A DNA stretch of 24,642 bases from Gemmatimonadales bacterium (GTDB lineage Bacteria > Gemmatimonadota > Gemmatimonadetes > Gemmatimonadales > GWC2-71-9): contig JAICPP010000019.1 in NCBI GenBank assembly GCA_025929805.1, positions 1 to 24,642 on the forward strand, given 5' to 3'. The notes below the pieces were generated by a model. The model did no database searches, was not told the origin of the DNA, and worked only from the letters and a program-made list of their open reading frames with translations. This document shows, piece by piece, positions 8,079-16,347 of the stretch. The translations under genes and the position numbers were made by a program. Each line of letters starts with the position of its first letter. Positions within the stretch are counted from its first letter, which is position 1.

Positions 8079-9109
8079 TCGTGAGTACTTCGAAGGTCCT
8101 GTACTGGATGATTAACTACATGCCGCAATGGGAAGCGGTTTCCAAGGAAGTCGACTCGCTGCGCCAGAGACTTCAGGGCACTATCGATGGATCTCTTGTG
8201 AGTCTCAACAGCAAGGAACGCGGCCTTCGGCTGAGAGGACCCGAAAAGCGGATTCCCCTTCCCTACGGCTTGCTGCTGTACCCATTGCTGAAGCCCTATG
8301 CGGCACGCTTCGAGGTCAACCACCTCTTTGCTTCCGGCGGCGAGCGAGTCCTGACACCGATCATCTCGCAGCACAACGGGGTCCTCACCATCGCCAAAGA
8401 CACCGGTCTCCGCCAGTTCGAGCGGAACCGAGAGTCGCTGCTTCGCTTACGAGCCATCGTGGTTCAAGGCGAGCGCGATCGGGAGGTGCTGCTTCAGCTG
8501 GGGGTGCGGAAGGAGACTATCTGCTTGATCCGTCCGGGTATCCCAATCGCGCCCTACCGCAAGGCAGAAGAGCCCTTCACCATCCTGTTTGCGTCCAGCC
8601 CCCTTACGGCTACGGACTTCCTCTCTCGCGGTATCTACCTGATTATCCGGGTCGCGGCTCTCCTGCCGGAAGTCCGGTTTCTTCTCGTCTGGCGCAAACG
8701 CTACCTCGAGAAACTCGAACGGATCGTTTCAAGGGAGGGTGTCGGCAATGTCACGATCCAGAGTGGCCTGATTGGCGATATGGGAGCGGTGTACGACAAC
8801 GTGCACGCAACAGTGTTGCCTGGTCTCGAACACCGCAGCTTCATTCCTTGCCCCCGTAGCGGCCTGGAGTCGCTAGCCCATGGCAAGCCGCTTCTCGTCT
8901 CGAACCTGGTCTCCATTGCCTCCACCGTGGCACGCTCTCGCGCCGGCGTGGCATTTGAGCCCTCCACCGACAGCCTCAAGGCAGCCATCCTGCAGTTGCA
9001 GGGTGATTACTCAACGTATCAGGCGAATACCCAGCAGTATCTCGAGGACAACTTCTCACCTTCGACCCATCTGGAGCTCTATCGGCGGCTCTACCAAAGA
9101 GTCGGGTAA
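8075..9109 (+). CDS. Glycosyltransferase, GT4-like (group 1)
   Basis: 344 residues from GTG 8075, overlapping the previous stop. The C-terminal half has the GT-B signature order: FTILFASSPL, a segment around residues 190-215 ending in VRFLLVWRKR, VTIQSGLIGDM, and RSGLESLAHGKPLLVSN as the nucleotide-sugar binding segment with one retained Glu. A stretch ending VGVAF-like and a C-terminal LYRRLYQRVG helix complete it. The N-terminal half is less conserved and I cannot recognise an acceptor type. A second GTG three codons in (8081) is an alternative start. It likely adds one sugar in the repeat unit. The next gene begins at the base after this stop. Confidence 0.75.
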   Translation: MIVSTSKVLYWMINYMPQWEAVSKEVDSLRQRLQGTIDGSLVSLNSKERGLRLRGPEKRIPLPYGLLLYPLLKPYAARFEVNHLFASGGERVLTPIISQHNGVLTIAKDTGLRQFERNRESLLRLRAIVVQGERDREVLLQLGVRKETICLIRPGIPIAPYRKAEEPFTILFASSPLTATDFLSRGIYLIIRVAALLPEVRFLLVWRKRYLEKLERIVSREGVGNVTIQSGLIGDMGAVYDNVHATVLPGLEHRSFIPCPRSGLESLAHGKPLLVSNLVSIASTVARSRAGVAFEPSTDSLKAAILQLQGDYSTYQANTQQYLEDNFSPSTHLELYRRLYQRVG

Positions 9110-10183
9110 ATGAATATGACGACGCCGGACCAGCCTCGAAGCCGGCCCCGGGGGATCTCCCTCGTTACCGGGGCCACGGGCTTTACCGGCTTACACCTGG
9201 TGCGCTCCCTGGTGGAGGACGGCCATCGAGTGCGGGTGCTGGTGCGCTCGCGGGAACGAGCGCAGGCCCTGCTGGCTTCCGGCATCGAAGTGGTGACCGG
9301 TGAGAGCAACGATCCGGCTGCCGCGGCCCGTGCCGTCAGGGGATCGCAGGTGATTTATCACCTCGCCGCCGCTTACCGTGAGGCCCGCCATACCGACCAG
9401 TACTACTGGGATGTGAACGTCGGATTTACGAAACTACTGCTGGATGCTGCGCGCTCGGAGGGAATCGAACGTTTTGTGCACTGCAGCACGGTCGGCGTGC
9501 TCAGCCACATCGCCAATCCTCCGGCCGATGAGCAGCATCCCCATCAGCCGGCCGACGTCTACCAGCGGACCAAGAGCGAGGCCGAGAAGCTCGCCTTGGC
9601 AGCCAATCGCAGCGGTATTCCCGTGGCAGTGGCACGTCCCACAGCCATTTACGGGCCTGGTGACACCCGGCTCCTGAAGATGTTCCGCCTGATCGCCCAC
9701 GAGCGGTTCATCATGCTCGGCTCAGGCGACATCTATTATCACATGGTCCATGTGGATGATCTGGTTGCGGGGCTCCGAATCCTGGGGGCCCATCCGCGTG
9801 CAGTCGGTGAGGTCTTCATCCTGGGAGGGGACAGGTATTACACCCTGCAAACTATTGTGGAGATAATCGCTCGCGCAGTGGGTGTGAAGCCGCCGCGCTG
9901 GCGGCTGCCCGCCTGGCCATTCCAGGTTGCCGGCACCCTCTGCGAGAAGATCTGCGTGCCTCTCCGCATCGAGCCGCCCATCTATAGACGACGGGTGGAC
10001 TTCTTTACCAAGAGCCGGGCTTTCACAATCGAGAAGGCCCAACGCCTCCTCGGCTATGCCCCTCGCATCGACTTGGAGAGCGGCATCCGTTCGACCGTAG
10101 AATGGTACCGCAAACATGGCTACCTGCCCGGGAATGCCTCCGATGCACCTCAGCCCGCCCCGCCGCTCCGCGAGACCATGTGA
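9110..10183 (+). CDS. NAD(P)-dependent epimerase/dehydratase family protein (extended SDR)
   Basis: 357 residues; the ATG directly follows the preceding TAA. The nucleotide-binding TGATGFTG is at residues 20-27, the catalytic Ser/Thr at CSTVG (125-129) and the Tyr-Lys pair in YQRTK (Tyr151, Lys155). ARPTAIYGPGD and HMVHVDDL follow the pattern of extended short-chain dehydrogenases acting on nucleotide sugars; HpnA-like and 3-beta-HSD-like members also share it. All catalytic residues are present. In this locus it most likely makes or modifies a sugar nucleotide, but a lipid substrate is possible. The stop overlaps the GTG of the next methyltransferase. Confidence 0.87.
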   Translation: MNMTTPDQPRSRPRGISLVTGATGFTGLHLVRSLVEDGHRVRVLVRSRERAQALLASGIEVVTGESNDPAAAARAVRGSQVIYHLAAAYREARHTDQYYWDVNVGFTKLLLDAARSEGIERFVHCSTVGVLSHIANPPADEQHPHQPADVYQRTKSEAEKLALAANRSGIPVAVARPTAIYGPGDTRLLKMFRLIAHERFIMLGSGDIYYHMVHVDDLVAGLRILGAHPRAVGEVFILGGDRYYTLQTIVEIIARAVGVKPPRWRLPAWPFQVAGTLCEKICVPLRIEPPIYRRRVDFFTKSRAFTIEKAQRLLGYAPRIDLESGIRSTVEWYRKHGYLPGNASDAPQPAPPLRETM

Positions 10184-10968
10184 TCCCGGGATCACACGGC
10201 AGCCATCTGGAGTCCGCCGACCTCGAAACCGCGTCTGACGATTACGCCAGCCGATTCGGGGGCGAGGTAGGTGCCTGGTTCCTCGAGGTACAGAGTCGCA
10301 CCATCCTTGGCCTGCTCCGAGGCTGCCCGGCGAATGCGACCATTCTCGACGTCGGAGGCGGACACGCGCAAGTAGCCCCTGCCCTGGTGCAAGCTGGATA
10401 TCAGGTGGTGGTCGTGGGTAGTGGCCCTTCCTCTGGAGTCCGGCTCCAGTCCTGGCTAGACAGCGGACGCTGCCGCTTTGAGGTGGCAAATTTGAACGCA
10501 TTGCCCTACGACGACAGGGCGTTCGACGCGGTGGTATGCGTCCGCCTACTTCCCCATAGCGTTGATTGGCCTCGCCTCATCGGTGAGCTGTGTCGCGTGT
10601 CGCGCTACGTGGTCGTGGTGGATTATCCCTCGATTCGGAGCGTCAATATCGTCTCCCACCGCCTGTTCTCGCTTAAGAAGCGGATCGAGGGGAACACCCG
10701 GCCCTTCAGGCTATTCCACCCGCGGCAGATCCGGGACGCCTTCGAACGGCACGGTTTTACCGTAGGGGCTGAACGCCCGCAGTTTCTGTTTCCCATGGTG
10801 CTGCACCGCTGGTCCAATTCAGCCGGACTTGCGCGACTGATGGAGGTTCCCGGCCGACTACTCGGCATCACCCGCTGGATCGGCTCTCCCGTCATCATCC
10901 GAGCCGACCGCACGGACCCTCCACCGCCTGCGAGTCACCATACATCATCTCTCCTCTCCAGCTCCTAG
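10180..10968 (+). CDS. Class I SAM-dependent methyltransferase, atypical (third of three)
   Basis: 262 residues from GTG 10180 overlapping the epimerase stop. Motif I is ILDVGGGHAQVAPAL (Asp57, Gly59-61). Later DRAFDAVVCVRLLPHS and ELCRVSRYVVVVDYPS fit Methyltransf_11 order. Strand beta2 reads YQVVVVGSGPSSG: the acidic residue that normally binds the SAM ribose hydroxyls is replaced (Gly80/Ser81). So SAM binding may be altered or lost, or another residue takes over. The C-terminal tail (about 245-262) is Pro/Ser/His-rich and looks unstructured. The function is likely methylation in glycan or lipid-carrier chemistry, at lower confidence than the other two. Confidence 0.75.
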   Translation: MIPGSHGSHLESADLETASDDYASRFGGEVGAWFLEVQSRTILGLLRGCPANATILDVGGGHAQVAPALVQAGYQVVVVGSGPSSGVRLQSWLDSGRCRFEVANLNALPYDDRAFDAVVCVRLLPHSVDWPRLIGELCRVSRYVVVVDYPSIRSVNIVSHRLFSLKKRIEGNTRPFRLFHPRQIRDAFERHGFTVGAERPQFLFPMVLHRWSNSAGLARLMEVPGRLLGITRWIGSPVIIRADRTDPPPPASHHTSSLLSSS

Positions 10969-10987
10969 CAGTAGAGGTGCAGGCGAG

Positions 10988-12529
10988 ATGGCCCGCGCGC
11001 CGACATCAAAGGAACGCGTGACCGACCGCTTCAACAAGACCGCTGTTATCAGCTCGGCATTCAGTGGATTCGGCTCCCAGTATACGGGCGCCATGATAAC
11101 CGGTGCCGGTCAGCTGCTGGTGACGGCTGTGCTGGCCCGTCTGCTGTCGCCTGTCGACTACGGGCTGGCCGGGCTTGCCGCGGTGTACGTGGGCCTTGCT
11201 GCGATCGTAGCTCAATTCGGAATAGGCCCGGCGCTGATCCAACGCGCCGAGCTCACACCTTGGTATGTGAGAGCGGCTTTCACCGCCACCGTCATTATCG
11301 GGGCCTTCACCACCGGGTTTGTCTGGGTCACGGCTCCCTACGCTGCCCAGATACTCGGCAACCCCAACCTCACGCCGATCATTCGCGGGCTGAGCCTGAC
11401 CTTTATTCTGGCCAATCCGGGCTACGTGGCCGAAGGCCTCTCGGAACGACGGCTCGCCTGGCGACGAATCATGTGGGTGGAGGTGGCCGCGTTCAGCCTG
11501 GGGTATGCGCTGCCGGCTCTGGTACTCGCCGCCCTTGGGTTTGGAGTCTGGGCCATCGTGGGCAGCGCGCTGGGACAGAACCTGGTCCGAACCTCGGCGT
11601 ACCTGGTGCTGCAGCCGCATCCCAAGTGGCCCCGAATCGGCCCGGAGATTCGGGAGCTGCTTCGCTTCGGATCCGGCTTCACCTTGGCTCGCGCATTCAA
11701 CTACGGCGCGGGCCAAGGCGACAACTTTGTGGTTGGACGGGTGCTCGGAATCGCCGCGCTGGGCTATTACAGTCGGGCCTTCAAGCTCATGACGATCCTG
11801 GTGACCTACTTCGCCACGATCGTTACCAAGGTGCTCTTCCCCATCATGTCTCGCCTGCAAGGGGATATCGACCGGCTCCGGTCTGCCTATCTCACCGGCG
11901 CGGCTGTCCTCGGTCTGATCAGTGCCCCCCTGGGAGCGATCATGGTAGTGACCGCACCGGAGATCGTGGGGATCGTCCTTGGCCCCAAGTGGACCCCATC
12001 AATCCTGCCGTTTCAGATCCTCACAGCGGCAATCATGTTGCGCAACGTCTATCTCATGGCATACTGCCTTGACGGAGCTCTGGGACGAATGCGGACTCGC
12101 ACGGTCCGCGACGGCTTGTATGCGTTGGGCGTGATTGTAGGCAGCCTGGTTGGCACCCGTTTCGGCTTATCCGGCGTGGCTACCGGAGTGGCTCTCGCAA
12201 TTGCGCTGAACTACTTCGTTGGGGCGGCCATGAGCCTGCGGCTGTTAGGAGCTACCTGGCGCGACTATGCCCGATCACAGGTACCGGCAATCGCACTCGG
12301 CGTACTGACAGCAGCCGTAGCGTACGCGCTTCGCCTGGTCCTTATCTCCGCGGGTACCGGTCCCCTGGTAGTATTGTTCGTCACTGGTGTGCTCAGCCTT
12401 GGTTTCATTGTTGCTCTCTGCTTGCTGCAGCCGATCGTTGCGGGGCACTATGGTGGCCTGGCGCTGAGACACCTCGGCGCGCAGATCGGGTCCAGGATCG
12501 CGCGGCGAAGGACGGCGAAAGGGACGTGA
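10988..12529 (+). CDS. Wzx/WzxC-type polysaccharide flippase (second of two)
   Basis: 513 residues; AGAGGTG at 10973-10979 is a good ribosome binding site 8 bases before the ATG. The N-terminus has ARLLSPVDYGLAGLA and QFGIGPALIQR, hallmarks of the WzxC-like lipopolysaccharide biosynthesis (PST/MOP) family. A dozen or more hydrophobic segments follow over the full length, with YYSRAFKLM in the middle as in WzxC homologues. The length is typical for the family. It is expected to flip an undecaprenyl-linked oligosaccharide across the inner membrane. With the flippase at 5215 the locus has two, of different subfamilies. Its stop overlaps the VanZ-like gene start. Confidence 0.9.
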   Translation: MARAPTSKERVTDRFNKTAVISSAFSGFGSQYTGAMITGAGQLLVTAVLARLLSPVDYGLAGLAAVYVGLAAIVAQFGIGPALIQRAELTPWYVRAAFTATVIIGAFTTGFVWVTAPYAAQILGNPNLTPIIRGLSLTFILANPGYVAEGLSERRLAWRRIMWVEVAAFSLGYALPALVLAALGFGVWAIVGSALGQNLVRTSAYLVLQPHPKWPRIGPEIRELLRFGSGFTLARAFNYGAGQGDNFVVGRVLGIAALGYYSRAFKLMTILVTYFATIVTKVLFPIMSRLQGDIDRLRSAYLTGAAVLGLISAPLGAIMVVTAPEIVGIVLGPKWTPSILPFQILTAAIMLRNVYLMAYCLDGALGRMRTRTVRDGLYALGVIVGSLVGTRFGLSGVATGVALAIALNYFVGAAMSLRLLGATWRDYARSQVPAIALGVLTAAVAYALRLVLISAGTGPLVVLFVTGVLSLGFIVALCLLQPIVAGHYGGLALRHLGAQIGSRIARRRTAKGT

Positions 12530-13764
12530 CCAGCAGGATGCGGAGGCGAATCGGATGGTTCTCGACCTCTGCCGGGTTCCTGGTCATCGCTGCGACAACG
12601 CTCGTTCCCATCCCGCGGCAGGCCGCGGCCTCTCGAGCCACCCCGATCTGGTGCCTGGTTTGCGGAGACTACGGCGGCGTCGATGTCCTCAACAATCTCC
12701 TCCTGTTCATCCCCTTTGCCGCCGGCCTACGTCTTTTAGGACGCCGTACTCGGACGGTTGTGGTGGTGGGTGGCCTCGTGTCTCTGGTCGTTGAATCGCT
12801 GCAGCTGTCAATTATTCCAGGTCGGGATGCAGCATTCAGCGATCTAGTGACTAACACCATCGGTAGCTGGATCGGTGCTACCCTCATCAACCACCGGGAC
12901 CAGATCCTGTTTCCCGGCAGCGCACGAGCCAGTCGCCTCGCTGTTATGGGTGCCCTGGCCTGGTGGGTCGTGCAGCTTGGAACAGCAATTCTGCTCCGCC
13001 CCTGGATAGCCGGCAGTGAACTGCGTCCAGCCTGGGGCCGTGCCGTTCCCGGCCGGGAGCCCTTCAGGGGCGGAGTCACCTCGGCGGTCGTCTCGGGCGT
13101 GCCGGTGCCGCAGGACGCAGCGGCACTGAGCCCCGTGGTCTCGGAGAGGATCCGCCGGGGATGGGTTCATCTCGAGCTCGCTTTTACGTCGGGGGGGAGT
13201 GCCCCATCGTGGTCCCCCCTGTTCGAGATCCTTGCGCGCTCCAGCGCGGTGCTCAGCGTGGAGGCCGTCGGTCGCGATCTCGCTTTCTCGCCACCGGTCC
13301 GCTCAACTGCTTTGCGGCTACGCCGGCCTGCGCTCCGTCTAAGAGAGGCACTCCATTCGGACCCCGACATCCCAGTCCGGTTGGCTGCCGGCGAGCGGAG
13401 CGACACCCTCTGGGCGGTATGGACCTCGGCAGGCGTGAGACGTAGCGCGCTCCAGGTCCTCAGTCCGAGCTTCGGCTGGAGTCTGGTAACACCAGTCTGG
13501 TACGCATATGGTCCGGGAGTCTCGCTTATGACCGGGCTATGGATCGTGGCCTGGCTACTCCCCACGGGATACTGGTCCGCCCGCATCGAGGCCGGGGACG
13601 GCTCGATGGTTGTGTTTCTGGCAATCGTACCCCTGGTCGGGCTCGGCATCATCCCGGGTCTCATGGGGTATCCGCCGGTCCACTGGTCTGAGTGGCTGGC
13701 CGGGCTTGTGGGGCTAGGAATGGGGCGGGCCGGGGGCCGATCCGCGGCTATATCTTCAAGATAG
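12526..13764 (+). CDS. VanZ-like membrane protein with additional extracytoplasmic domain
   Basis: 412 residues from GTG 12526 (GTGA overlap). Residues about 11-122 form a VanZ-like module: four hydrophobic segments with DVLNNLLLFIPF near 53-64 and ESLQ...PGRDAAFSDLVTN near 90-110. After another membrane segment (about 137-158) comes a soluble stretch (about 160-330) with alternating beta-like strands (WVHLELAF, LFEILARSS, LWAVWTSAG), compatible with a LamG/concanavalin-like sandwich. Three more membrane segments end the protein. VanZ modules are named from glycopeptide resistance but their biochemical role is unclear. Here the context suggests envelope glycan assembly or anchoring. The domain identity of the middle part is my inference. 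Confidence 0.75.
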   Translation: MTSRMRRRIGWFSTSAGFLVIAATTLVPIPRQAAASRATPIWCLVCGDYGGVDVLNNLLLFIPFAAGLRLLGRRTRTVVVVGGLVSLVVESLQLSIIPGRDAAFSDLVTNTIGSWIGATLINHRDQILFPGSARASRLAVMGALAWWVVQLGTAILLRPWIAGSELRPAWGRAVPGREPFRGGVTSAVVSGVPVPQDAAALSPVVSERIRRGWVHLELAFTSGGSAPSWSPLFEILARSSAVLSVEAVGRDLAFSPPVRSTALRLRRPALRLREALHSDPDIPVRLAAGERSDTLWAVWTSAGVRRSALQVLSPSFGWSLVTPVWYAYGPGVSLMTGLWIVAWLLPTGYWSARIEAGDGSMVVFLAIVPLVGLGIIPGLMGYPPVHWSEWLAGLVGLGMGRAGGRSAAISSR

Positions 13765-14952
13765 ATGCGACCCACATTCCACCAGCGAATCCTCCTGATA
13801 CTGATCTGTTTGGGAGCGGTGCCAACCGCGCTCGCCATCCTGGGATGGGGACTTACCATTCGGTCGACCACCCGCGCTCCTGGAGCTCGCGACGCCATCG
13901 AGGGGGTCGCGGCCTCCGGCAGAGTGTTGCTGCACACGATCGACTCCACCCGGCTGCTGCCCCAAGAACGCCGAGCCCTGGCCGATCATGCGACCAAGCT
14001 GAACACAGCCATCGGCCAGTTTCAGCGGGTCGACACATTCAGCCGCTACTACTATGCCGGCCTCGGGCTCCTCATCCTCCTGGTGGGCAGCGCGTTCATC
14101 TATGCATCCATCCGCTTTGGAGGCCATCTCTCCCGCCAACTCAGTCGGCCCATCGAGGAGCTGATCGGTTGGATCGGCAACATTCGCCGGATGGAGCCGC
14201 TTCCGCCCGATCGGCCCCGGCGAGGAGCCCCGGAGTTTGCCGCGCTGCGCAGCGCGCTTCGCCAAATGGCTGGTGAGCTCGAACGCGCCAGGGCTCAGGA
14301 GATCGAAGCGGAGCGGCTCCGCGCCTTTCGAGAGACTGCCCGTCGAGTGGCCCATGAGATGAAAAATCCACTCACGCCCATGCGCCTGGCCATTTCGCAG
14401 CTGTCCCACAGCGCGGCCGGCGAGCACCGCGAGACCATCGATGTGCTGGCGGCCGAGTCTGATCGCCTGGAACAGCTGGCCCGCGAGTTTACCGAGTTTG
14501 GGCGACTGCCGGAGGGGCCTGCCGCACCAGTGGACTTCAACGAGCTGTTGTCGGAGTTGACCCGTACGTCCTTGCCCGCCACCATGACCGCGAGCCTTCG
14601 GTTGGATCCGACCACGCCGGTACTCCTGGGACATTACGATCCGTTGCGCCGGGCGTTCAGCAACATCCTGCGGAACGCCGTCGAGGCCTGCGAGCAGCGA
14701 GGGGATCTGGAGATTACGTCGGCACCCGACAACGGGGGCGGAGTCCGCATCGAAATCCGTGACCACGGGCCAGGAGTGCCGCAGGAAATGAGCGACCGCA
14801 TTTTCGACCCGTACTACACCGGAAAGGAGGGGGGCACCGGTCTCGGCCTTGCCCTGGTTAAGCAGACCATCGAGATGCATGGAGGTACAATCAGCCTCAG
14901 CGAAACCCCGGGAGGGGGCGCAACATTCACCGTTCGACTGGTTCCGCGATGA
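13765..14952 (+). CDS. Membrane sensor histidine kinase (NtrB/NtrY-like)
   Basis: 395 residues; the ATG directly follows the VanZ-like stop. Membrane segments at about 9-31 and 97-114 enclose a short periplasmic loop (about 65 residues), and a HAMP-like linker follows (115-175). The HisKA phosphoacceptor is His197 in RRVAHEMKNPLTP, and the ATPase domain has N-box Asn304 (ILRNAVEA), G1 DHGPGVP (333-339) and G2 GGTGLGLAL (356-364). All catalytic elements are intact. HEMKNPLTP is the wording typical of NtrY-like kinases. It should phosphorylate the regulator encoded next, whose ATG overlaps its stop. The small periplasmic loop gives no hint of the signal; an envelope or glycan-related cue is inferred from neighbours. 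Confidence 0.93.
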   Translation: MRPTFHQRILLILICLGAVPTALAILGWGLTIRSTTRAPGARDAIEGVAASGRVLLHTIDSTRLLPQERRALADHATKLNTAIGQFQRVDTFSRYYYAGLGLLILLVGSAFIYASIRFGGHLSRQLSRPIEELIGWIGNIRRMEPLPPDRPRRGAPEFAALRSALRQMAGELERARAQEIEAERLRAFRETARRVAHEMKNPLTPMRLAISQLSHSAAGEHRETIDVLAAESDRLEQLAREFTEFGRLPEGPAAPVDFNELLSELTRTSLPATMTASLRLDPTTPVLLGHYDPLRRAFSNILRNAVEACEQRGDLEITSAPDNGGGVRIEIRDHGPGVPQEMSDRIFDPYYTGKEGGTGLGLALVKQTIEMHGGTISLSETPGGGATFTVRLVPR

Positions 14953-16319
14953 GTGATGGGGCTCGCGTACTTCTGGTGGATGACGAAGCGAACATCCGTC
15001 GCATGTTGGGGGCACTACTCCGAAGCGAGGGATTTGTGGTCACCGAGGCTCCCAGCGGAAATTCGGCGCTGCTGCTGCTGGACGAGGTGGATCCGGACGT
15101 GGTACTGCTCGACCTCTTGATGCCTCCTGGACCGGACGGGCTGGAAACGCTTACCCGAATGCGTGACCGCGGCGACGCGGCCCCCGTCATCATGATGAGC
15201 GGCAAAGCGCAGCTCACGGATGCGGTGCGAGCCGTCAAACTGGGGGCCTTCCAGTTCCTGGAGAAACCGCTCAGTCCGGAAGGGGTGTTGGTCACCGTGC
15301 GTGCCGCGCTGGAGCTCAACCGCGCCCGGGCGGAGAATCGTGCGCTGCAGGCCGAGTTGGGACGGCGCGCTGCGCTCATCGGTACTGGACCGGCAATGCA
15401 ACAGGTCCAGGCATTGATAGAACGGGTCGCGCCTACGGAGGCGCGCGTGCTCATTACCGGTGAGTCGGGCACGGGAAAGGAGCTGGTGGCTGCGGCGATT
15501 CACTCAGCCAGCCGGCGGCGGGGGCGGGCATTCGTAACTGTCAACTGCGCGGCCATTCCCCGTGACCTGGTCGAGTCCGAAATGTTCGGCCACGAACGGG
15601 GAGCGTTCACCGGGGCCACCGAACGGCGACTGGGACGATTCGAGTTGGCCCATGGAGGCACGCTGTTCCTCGATGAAGTCGGCGACCTGAGCCAGGAGGC
15701 TCAGGCCAAGCTCCTGCGAACACTGGAGACCGGCGAGCTGCAACGAATCGGCGCGGAAACAACCACGCGAATCGATGCGCGGGTCGTGGCCGCCACCAAC
15801 CGGCAACTGGGGGGTGCGGTGAGCAATGGAGGGTTCCGGGAAGACTTGTACTTCCGTCTGAATGTGTTCCCCATCCAGTTGCCGCCGTTGCGCGAGCGCC
15901 TGGAAGATCTCCCGGCGTTGGTCGCGCATCTGGCGGAGCGAGTCCGGCCCGGGCACGCGGCCACCTTCACCGAAGAGGCGCTCGCTGTCATGGCCGCGTA
16001 TTCCTGGCCGGGCAATGTCCGGGAACTGGCGAACATTGTCGAGCGGCTCAGCATTCTGAGCGGGCCGGTAATCGATGGCGCGGCGGTGCGACAAGTGCTC
16101 CGCGGCAGCGCGCCTCCAGCAACTGCCAGCGTTTCGTTGTCAGGAAAACCATTGAGCGAAGCGCTCGACGAGTTTGAACGTGAGCTCATCTGTGCGGCGC
16201 TGACCCAGGCGCAGGGCAACATGGCCGAAGCGGCCCGCATTCTACAGACCGATCGGGCGAACCTGTACCGACGGATGCGGCGGTTGGGGGTGGAGAAAAG
16301 CGCCGACGTCGAGTTGTAA
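14949..16319 (+). CDS. Sigma54-dependent response regulator (NtrC/NtrX-type)
   Basis: 456 residues, ATG overlapping the kinase stop (ATGA). The receiver domain (5-120) has acidic Asp11/Asp12, phosphoacceptor Asp55 (VVLLDLLMPP), Ser84 and Lys106. The AAA+ domain has Walker A GESGTGK (171-177), the sigma54-contacting GAFTGA loop (218-223), Walker B GTLFLDEVGD (237-246) and WPGNVREL. A Fis-type helix-turn-helix lies at about 412-450 (NMAEAARILQTDRANLYRRM). With an intact GAFTGA it should activate sigma54 promoters when phosphorylated. I could not identify a -24/-12 promoter in this window with confidence, so its targets are unknown; the outer-membrane gene 28 bases downstream is a natural candidate to be co-transcribed with it. 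Confidence 0.94.
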   Translation: MSDGARVLLVDDEANIRRMLGALLRSEGFVVTEAPSGNSALLLLDEVDPDVVLLDLLMPPGPDGLETLTRMRDRGDAAPVIMMSGKAQLTDAVRAVKLGAFQFLEKPLSPEGVLVTVRAALELNRARAENRALQAELGRRAALIGTGPAMQQVQALIERVAPTEARVLITGESGTGKELVAAAIHSASRRRGRAFVTVNCAAIPRDLVESEMFGHERGAFTGATERRLGRFELAHGGTLFLDEVGDLSQEAQAKLLRTLETGELQRIGAETTTRIDARVVAATNRQLGGAVSNGGFREDLYFRLNVFPIQLPPLRERLEDLPALVAHLAERVRPGHAATFTEEALAVMAAYSWPGNVRELANIVERLSILSGPVIDGAAVRQVLRGSAPPATASVSLSGKPLSEALDEFERELICAALTQAQGNMAEAARILQTDRANLYRRMRRLGVEKSADVEL

Positions 16320-16347
16320 CTCACCCATTCTGCTGCCGGGAAGAGTC

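Noticed and set aside
13756..15015. A 419-codon open frame on the - strand
   Set aside because: It mirrors the histidine kinase gene, which has all catalytic boxes; there is no domain in the antisense translation.
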